A stretch of DNA of 28,949 nucleotides from Bacteroidales bacterium (lineage in GTDB: Bacteria > Bacteroidota > Bacteroidia > Bacteroidales > UBA932), in NCBI GenBank assembly GCA_009774765.1, contig VSOK01000035.1, forward strand, positions 1-28,949. Reading direction: 5' to 3'. Made by a program: the position numbers and the translations under genes. Below are positions 23,959-28,949 of this stretch, piece by piece (the first letter of the stretch is position 1; every line of letters starts with the position of its first letter). The notes under the pieces were generated by a model. It saw nothing but the letters and a program-made list of their open reading frames with translations, was not told the origin of the DNA and did not search any database.

Positions 23959-24993
23959 ATGAAAAGATTAGCAGTATTACTATTACTTTGCACCGTTGCC
24001 GCAAGCTCAATTATGGCACAAACCGTAAATCTCCCCGGCACCAGACTCAGACCGGACGAAACCGTATTGCTTTACGGGGACAGGCTTGTTGACAACATCG
24101 ACCCGATAACAGCATCAAAAATAACATCGGCAGGTTTCCGGATGACCTGCGACAACGGATTCACAGGCAAGGAATTCATATTGCAGGGCGGAGAAATAGG
24201 AAATATAAATTCAAATGCCAGATTTGACCTCTATTTCCCCAAAAAGCCAAACGGACAGATGGTGATAGTCTGCCCCGGAGGAAGCTACCATATAGTATCA
24301 TCATACAATGAAGGCATATATGTCGCCGACTGGATGCTTGAGCAGGGTATAACTGTCGCCATTGTGAAATACCGTCTGCCGAACGGCCACTGGGAGGTGC
24401 CTCTGACAGACATACAGAACACTTTCCGCTATTGCAGGGAGCACGCTGCCGAATGGAATGTCAGTCAGATCGGCGTAATGGGCTTCTCCGCAGGCGGCCA
24501 TCTCGCATCCACGGTATTGACTATGTATACGGACCCTGTCACCAGACCGGACTTCGGAGTCCTTGTATATCCTGTCATAACTTTCAAGGAAGGCATCACA
24601 CACAACGGGACACACGATAACCTCATAGGCAACAAGTCGATATGGTCATCAAGAGAAGGAAAGTCCTGGGAAGAGTGGGACAAGGCAACGAAAAGATTCA
24701 ATGCACTTGAAAAGAAATATTCAACCGAACTGCAGGTGTCATCAGACACTCCAAAAACCTTTATCGTCCTGAGTTCAGACGACACTGTCGTCCCTGCAGA
24801 AAACAGTCTGCTGTTCTATAAAGCCCTTGTCAGCCACAAAGTACCTGCGGAGATGCACTGTGTCCCTGACGGTGGCCACGGATGGGGATTCTCAAAAGAA
24901 AAATATACCGGCAGGGATGCCATAGGAAGCTATCGCGACGAAGTAGAAGCATCTTTAAGCCGCTGGCTGAAAGAGACAAGAACAAGAAGATAG
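23959..24993 (+). CDS. Secreted alpha/beta-hydrolase, esterase-like
   Basis: A 344-aa protein with signal peptide (M-K-R-L-A-V-L-L-L-L-C-T-V-A, cleavage after the A of M-A-Q), hence periplasmic or exported. It has the alpha/beta-hydrolase triad: oxyanion region C-P-G-G-S-Y, nucleophile S177 in G-F-S-A-G-G-H, acid D274 or D275 in S-S-D-D-T-V-V-P, and H307 in G-G-H-G-W-G-F. This type is often annotated as acetyl esterase, BD-FAE-like or xylanase-linked esterase and removes acyl groups from plant or host polysaccharides. I chose ATG 23959 over the upstream GTG because it places the signal peptide at the start. No polysaccharide-utilisation genes are adjacent, so the substrate is open. Confidence 0.87.
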   Translation: MKRLAVLLLLCTVAASSIMAQTVNLPGTRLRPDETVLLYGDRLVDNIDPITASKITSAGFRMTCDNGFTGKEFILQGGEIGNINSNARFDLYFPKKPNGQMVIVCPGGSYHIVSSYNEGIYVADWMLEQGITVAIVKYRLPNGHWEVPLTDIQNTFRYCREHAAEWNVSQIGVMGFSAGGHLASTVLTMYTDPVTRPDFGVLVYPVITFKEGITHNGTHDNLIGNKSIWSSREGKSWEEWDKATKRFNALEKKYSTELQVSSDTPKTFIVLSSDDTVVPAENSLLFYKALVSHKVPAEMHCVPDGGHGWGFSKEKYTGRDAIGSYRDEVEASLSRWLKETRTRR

Positions 24994-24995
24994 CA

Positions 24996-25514
24996 TCAAA
25001 GCGACTCCAAAATAAGCCGCATGATTTTAGCGGCAGGATGGGACACCGGGAAGAAGCGCACATTGAACGAAATGTGTGCTTCTTCTGTTTTATCCATCTC
25101 TGATATTATGGTGACGTCGGCATCTTTGATTTCGTCGACAATTTCCACGCAGGTTGAAGGATATAGTATCCCGAAAGAATGTACAATCGGCTGGAGAACG
25201 GAATCCGTGACCAGAGGTGAAGCGAACACCCTCAATGTTACGGGCAAATCAGGGGCACCTATATTGAACAATGTATTCAAATTATCATAGGACTGCAAAA
25301 CGTTTTCAGCATACCGCGAGAAAAGTTCACCTTGAGGAGTAAGTTCAATCTTGCCTGAACGCCTTTCAAACAAAGAAAAGCCGAGAGTACGTTCCAGCTC
25401 TGCTATGTTTTGGCTGACAGCGGGTTGAGTAACGGACAAAATCCGTGCAGCCTTTGTGAAACTGCCGGTCCTGCATACTGTATGGAACAACTTGAGCCTG
25501 GAATCCTCAAACAT
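24996..25514 (-). CDS. Short LysR-type transcriptional regulator (172 aa)
   Basis: Residues 1-62 are a normal LysR winged helix-turn-helix (R-L-K-L-F-H-T-V-C-R-T-G-S-F-T-K-A-A, T-Q-P-A-V-S-Q-N-I-A-E-L-E), followed by a linker helix (A-E-N-V-L-Q-S-Y). The effector part is only about 85 residues: the first beta strand region (V-T-L-R-V-F-A-S-P-L-V) is kept, then it jumps to a sequence like the domain's end (F-F-P-V-S-H-P-A-A-K-I-M-R-L-I-L). The usual length is about 300 aa, so most of the co-inducer domain is missing. The codons are clean and it has a -7 box, so this may be a natural compact regulator rather than a wreck. It ends 2 bp from the esterase gene (convergent) and is divergent from the M16 gene. 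Confidence 0.85.
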   Translation of the reverse strand: MFEDSRLKLFHTVCRTGSFTKAARILSVTQPAVSQNIAELERTLGFSLFERRSGKIELTPQGELFSRYAENVLQSYDNLNTLFNIGAPDLPVTLRVFASPLVTDSVLQPIVHSFGILYPSTCVEIVDEIKDADVTIISEMDKTEEAHISFNVRFFPVSHPAAKIMRLILESL

Positions 25515-25556
25515 AAATCATAGTTTACAATCCGGATATATCTCCCTGACAATTAA

Positions 25557-25564
25557 CAAAGTTA
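25557..25564 (-). promoter_or_regulatory. Promoter -7 box of the LysR gene
   Basis: TAACTTTG on the minus strand, an exact TAnnTTTG match, 42 bp before the LysR start. It lies 32 bp from the identical box used in the other direction for the M16 gene. Confidence 0.55.
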
Positions 25565-25596
25565 CGATTTTTTATGGATTTACGGCTAATAATATA

Positions 25597-25604
25597 TAAC
25601 TTTG
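25597..25604 (+). promoter_or_regulatory. Promoter -7 box of the M16 peptidase gene
   Basis: TAACTTTG, an exact match, 84 bp before the ATG at 25689. The two divergent boxes share the 120-bp space in which a LysR site would be expected. Confidence 0.55.
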
Positions 25605-25688
25605 TTTGATTTGCGTAGAGCATTATCATACGATTGTCCTCCTGTCTTGAAGACAAACTGAAGTTGAAATTATAACTGAATTATAATT

Positions 25689-28484
25689 ATGAAACGTATC
25701 TTATTGTTTTTCGCGGTGCTTTTCACCGCAGCAGCTGCATTCGGACAGAACCAGCTTCCGAATGATCCGGCTGTAAGAACAGGCAAGCTTGAGAACGGGC
25801 TTACCTACTACATCCGGCACAATGACAAACCGGCAGGACGTGCCGAGTTCTATCTGGCTACAAATGTCGGAGCAATCCAGGAAACTCCGGACCAGGACGG
25901 TCTGGCACACTTCCTTGAGCACATGTGTTTCAACGGAACAAAGAATCTCCCGGGAAAGACAATGCTTGAATATCTCCAGAAAATAGGAGCCGAGTTCGGA
26001 AGGAACATCAATGCGGCTACAGGCGTAGAGCAGACTACTTATATGCTCAACAACATCCCTGTATCCAGGGAGGGCATCATCGACACCTGCCTTCTGATAA
26101 TGCACGACTATTCACATTTCGTAACCTGCGACCCAGTTGAGATAGACAAGGAGCGCGGTGTGATCATCGAAGAGAAAAGATCAAGGAACACGGCAAGCTG
26201 GAGAATGCACGAGAAGTCCCTCCCTTATTACTACGGGGACTCGAAATATGCTACCTGCACACTGATAGGAAGCCAGGAAAACCTTGAAAGTTTCAAGCCG
26301 GAAAGCCTTACAAACTTCTATCACACCTGGTATCGCCCTGACCTTCAGGCAGTCATCGTAGTAGGAGATATCGACGTAGACCAGATTGAGGCAAAGCTCA
26401 AAGAAAGGTTCAGCGACATACCTGCTTCTGAAAACCCTCAGCCAAAAGCCGTACACCCTGTCCCGGGCAATGAAGAGCCTGTCATCGGAATCATTACCGA
26501 CCCTGAGGCAAGTTCGACACAGGTCACTGTACTATGGAAAGGAGAAAGAGCACCGGAAGAGCTCAACAGCACTGACATAGGTTTCTTCACGGATATGATA
26601 AAATCCTATATCTCTCTGATAATGTCAGAAAGATTCAACGACATCACTTCAAAGCCAGGCTCTCCTTTCATAGGTGCGGAACTTGGAATAGGCGACCTGT
26701 GCGAAACCTGCGAAGTCATAATGGGAGGAGTGGCCTGCAAAGACGGAGAAGCAACCGGTGCGCTCAAAGCATATCTTACCGAAGTGGCAAAGATGCAGAA
26801 ATACGGCTTTACGGATGCTGAAGTCCAAAGGGCCAAAGACAACATTCTCAGATATTATGAGAAAAAGGTTGAAGGTGCAGACAGCAGAAAGAATGCCGAC
26901 TTCATCGACCTCTACATAGACAATTTCTTTGACAACAAGCCTTATATGGAGCCTCAGGCAGAATATGAAGCGGCAAAGGGCATCTGTTCACAGATAAGCG
27001 CGCCGCTTCTCAACCAGGTTGTATCCAGGATTGTACCTGAAAACAATATGGTAATCGTATATAAAGCTCCGGAGAAAGAAGGACTTGTGCACCCTACAGA
27101 GTCAGATCTTCTTGCAGTTGTCAACGAGGTGGCCAATTCGGAGATCGAGGCCAATGCTGAAGAAAGCGTGAATGAGCCGCTGCTTGACCCTTCAGCTCTC
27201 AAAGGTTCAAAGATAAAGAAAGAGACAGCATACGTATACGGTGCTACAGAGTGGATCCTCAAGAACGGAGTCAAAGTAATCGTACTCCCTACCGAGTACA
27301 AAAAAGATCAGGTTCTCCTCACATTGAGAATGGACGGAGGAGAGACTCTCATATCAACCGAGGACCTTCCTTCATTTGAAGAAAATGTAATAAGCCTTTT
27401 TGAAAGGAATTCCGGAATATCAAAATTCTCCAGCACACAGCTGTCAAAAATGCTTTCAGGCAAATCTGTGAATGTCCGCAAATCCGTAAACGCACTTTCG
27501 CACGGCATCACAGCAGCAAGCTCGCCTAAGGACATCGAGACGGCATTCCAGCTGATGTATCTTGATTTTGTTGATCCGAGGTTTGACCAGGATGAGTTTG
27601 AAATCGGTATGGAACAGATTAAAGCTGTGCTTCCTAACCTTGAAAAACAGCCGGACTTCATATTCCAGAAAGAATATTCAAACACATTCTACGGGGACAA
27701 CCCGAGAAATATAATGATTTCCGATGAAGTTGTGGAAAAAGCCTCTTTGGCCACAATCGAGAAAGTGTACCGTGAACTTTTCAAAGATGCGGCCGGAGCG
27801 ACCCTGTTTGTCGTAGGTAACGTAGACCTCGCGACACTCAGACCTCTGGTAGAGAAATATATCGGTTCACTTCCGAAAGGCAAGAAGGCAAGGACCTGGC
27901 TTGACAATACTCCGCAAATCCAGAAGGGAGAGATTGAAAACCATTTCACTGCAGAAATGCAGACTCCTATGAATACCGTACTTCAGGTATGGAGCGCGTA
28001 CCTTCCATTCAGCATAAAGAACAAAGTTCTGTATGACGCAGCCTCATATATCCTTGATATGATCTATGTTGACACTCTCAGAGAGGAAGAGGGAGGCACA
28101 TACGGAGCTTCTGCAAACATCAGCGCAGGCAGGTTGCCGGTAGAAAGGGTTGTCGCACAGGTATATTTCCAGACAAACCCGGGGCAGGTGGAGAAGCTGA
28201 GCGCGCTCGCCATAGAAGGACTTGTCAAACTTGCGAACGAAGGTCCTACAGAAGAGCAGCTTACCAGGACTATAGAGAATTTCAAAAAGAAAATTCCTGA
28301 GTCCCGCATAACCAACAGCTATTGGCTTGATCAGCTGATGACATACGAAAGATACAAAGAGGACAACGACAAGCTGTATGAAGAGGCTATCTCTGAAATC
28401 AATGCAGAGAACATCAAGGCTGTTCTCCAGGCATTGCTTGCACAGGGCAACTTCATTGAAGTGATTATGTCTCCGGAAAACTAA
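25689..28484 (+). CDS. Secreted M16 family zinc metallopeptidase (pitrilysin/PqqL type)
   Basis: A 931-aa protein with a signal peptide (M-K-R-I-L-L-F-F-A-V-L-F, cleavage after F-G-Q region), so periplasmic. The inverted zinc motif H74-F-L-E77-H78 is in the first M16 domain, and the downstream glutamate is E155 or E162 in K-E-R-G-V-I-I-E-E-K. The family normally has four M16-type lobes in two halves; the second half here (from about 500, with G-G-T-Y-G-A-S near 800) lacks the zinc motif, as expected. The N-terminus reads N-D-P-A-V-R-T-G-K-L-E-N-G-L-T-Y-Y-I-R, typical of Bacteroidales PqqL-like peptidases. Such enzymes degrade small peptides in a closed chamber. Monocistronic, with a terminator at 28505-28538. 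Confidence 0.95.
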   Translation: MKRILLFFAVLFTAAAAFGQNQLPNDPAVRTGKLENGLTYYIRHNDKPAGRAEFYLATNVGAIQETPDQDGLAHFLEHMCFNGTKNLPGKTMLEYLQKIGAEFGRNINAATGVEQTTYMLNNIPVSREGIIDTCLLIMHDYSHFVTCDPVEIDKERGVIIEEKRSRNTASWRMHEKSLPYYYGDSKYATCTLIGSQENLESFKPESLTNFYHTWYRPDLQAVIVVGDIDVDQIEAKLKERFSDIPASENPQPKAVHPVPGNEEPVIGIITDPEASSTQVTVLWKGERAPEELNSTDIGFFTDMIKSYISLIMSERFNDITSKPGSPFIGAELGIGDLCETCEVIMGGVACKDGEATGALKAYLTEVAKMQKYGFTDAEVQRAKDNILRYYEKKVEGADSRKNADFIDLYIDNFFDNKPYMEPQAEYEAAKGICSQISAPLLNQVVSRIVPENNMVIVYKAPEKEGLVHPTESDLLAVVNEVANSEIEANAEESVNEPLLDPSALKGSKIKKETAYVYGATEWILKNGVKVIVLPTEYKKDQVLLTLRMDGGETLISTEDLPSFEENVISLFERNSGISKFSSTQLSKMLSGKSVNVRKSVNALSHGITAASSPKDIETAFQLMYLDFVDPRFDQDEFEIGMEQIKAVLPNLEKQPDFIFQKEYSNTFYGDNPRNIMISDEVVEKASLATIEKVYRELFKDAAGATLFVVGNVDLATLRPLVEKYIGSLPKGKKARTWLDNTPQIQKGEIENHFTAEMQTPMNTVLQVWSAYLPFSIKNKVLYDAASYILDMIYVDTLREEEGGTYGASANISAGRLPVERVVAQVYFQTNPGQVEKLSALAIEGLVKLANEGPTEEQLTRTIENFKKKIPESRITNSYWLDQLMTYERYKEDNDKLYEEAISEINAENIKAVLQALLAQGNFIEVIMSPEN

Positions 28485-28504
28485 GACCGGAGACATACAA
28501 AAAT

Positions 28505-28538
28505 AAATCGGGGAAAGTTCATGAACTTTCCCCGATTT
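28505..28538. terminator. Perfect palindromic bidirectional terminator
   Basis: Two 17-bp arms, AAATCGGGGAAAGTTCA and its exact complement, abut without a loop. T residues follow on the plus strand and A/T on the minus strand. It separates the convergent M16 and ferredoxin genes. Confidence 0.85.
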
Positions 28539-28558
28539 TAATTTAACAGAGACTGTTA

Positions 28559-28726
28559 TTACTCAGCCGAGATCGCACCCATAGGGCAGACATCAGCGCA
28601 AGTACCGCAGTCAATGCAGAGAGCTGGATCAATCTTGTAGATATCGCCCTCTGAAATAGCACCCTGAGGACACTCGCCGATGCAAGTTCCGCACGCTACG
28701 CAATCTTCTGAAATTTTGTAAGCCAT
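28559..28726 (-). CDS. 2[4Fe-4S] ferredoxin (55 aa)
   Basis: A 55-aa protein starting M-A-Y-K-I-S-E-D-C. Two cluster motifs, C-x2-C-x2-C-x3-C-P at C9-V-A-C-G-T-C-I-G-E-C-P and at C-I-D-C-G-T-C-A-D-V-C-P, give eight cysteines for two [4Fe-4S] clusters, the classic clostridial ferredoxin. It is a small cytoplasmic low-potential electron carrier and could accept electrons from NifJ. It has its own promoter and terminator. The symmetrical halves reflect the family's ancient duplication. Ends in TAA. Confidence 0.96.
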   Translation of the reverse strand: MAYKISEDCVACGTCIGECPQGAISEGDIYKIDPALCIDCGTCADVCPMGAISAE

Positions 28727-28772
28727 TTTCTATTCTTTTTAAATTGTTAATGTTATTTCATTAAAAGCGTTG

Positions 28773-28803
28773 CAAATTTATATCAAATAATTTTAATATT
28801 CAA
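28773..28803 (-). promoter_or_regulatory. Promoter of the ferredoxin gene
   Basis: Minus-strand TTG (28803-28801), 20 nt, TAAATTTG (28780-28773): an excellent Bacteroidales promoter, 46 bp before the ferredoxin ATG. Confidence 0.7.
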
Positions 28804-28854
28804 TGTTTGGTACGATTTCTATCTAAACAGAGCCTCGGCATAGGCCAAGTAAAC

Positions 28855-28895
28855 TTGATTCTGCGCTCAGCTTTTTGCTATATTTGTTATATTTG
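28855..28895 (+). promoter_or_regulatory. Promoter of the last (partial) gene
   Basis: TTG (28855-28857), 21 nt, TATATTTG (28879-28886). A second TATATTTG lies 9 bp on at 28888-28895, so tandem start sites are possible. Confidence 0.5.
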
Positions 28896-28923
28896 CAGAT
28901 TGTATGTACAAAGACAGAAAACG

Positions 28924-28949
28924 ATGAAACAATTCCAGCATATATTCAG
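28924..28949 (+). CDS. Start of a gene running out of the window
   Basis: ATG at 28924 followed by K-Q-F-Q-H-I-F and cut by the window end. It is placed 28 bp after a -7 box, which supports a true start. Too short to identify. Confidence 0.5.

Noticed and set aside
1..28949. CRISPR array, rRNA or insertion sequence with terminal repeats
   Set aside because: No regularly spaced direct repeats, rRNA sequence or intact transposase was found by reading.

Overview
The window looks like a Bacteroidales (Bacteroidota) chromosome. The evidence is repeated TAnnTTTG -7 promoter boxes, often with a TTG about 20 nt upstream, a Bacteroides-type tyrosine recombinase, lipoprotein signals, and the families present (clostridial-type pyruvate:ferredoxin oxidoreductase, MacB-like transporter, secreted M16 peptidase). 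I do not assign a family or genus; no searches could be run.

Region 1 (1-3350) is a left flank with accessory character: a degenerate stretch, a HEPN-like protein with an RNxxxH ribonuclease motif, and an AlbA/Schlafen-type ATP-binding regulator that has lost its N-terminus. It may be remains of a defence island.

Region 2 (3351-13027) is an integrated element in a tRNA-Arg(CCG) gene. A 60-bp direct repeat of the tRNA 3' part lies at both ends (3351-3410 and 12968-13027), and the integrase gene sits beside the intact tRNA. Cargo on the minus strand: a small hypothetical, an EF-hand/leucine-rich-repeat lipoprotein, a VapD endoribonuclease with a 59-aa partner, two small hypotheticals, a superfamily-2 helicase-like protein and a tiny ORF. 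Two hypotheticals lie on the plus strand. The integrase has one in-frame TAA. The helicase frame is open over 642 codons except for two UGA codons, one of them inside motif II (DE-UGA-H). A short motif recurs in at least five places between the element's genes, and two large three-tier inverted repeats lie in non-coding parts. The element is probably decayed and immobile; UGA readthrough or reassignment is a less likely alternative that can be tested.

Region 3 (12971-28949) is core chromosome: tRNA-Arg; fabD and nifJ, each with its own promoter and terminator; a MacB-like permease/ATPase operon (minus) divergent from a sigma-54 response regulator and histidine kinase (plus), with a good sigma-54 promoter in front of the transporter; a secreted alpha/beta-hydrolase; a short LysR regulator divergent from a secreted M16 peptidase; a 55-aa 2[4Fe-4S] ferredoxin; and the first codons of a further gene. 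Likely logic: the two-component pair drives the transporter operon through sigma-54, while NifJ and the ferredoxin may share electron flow.
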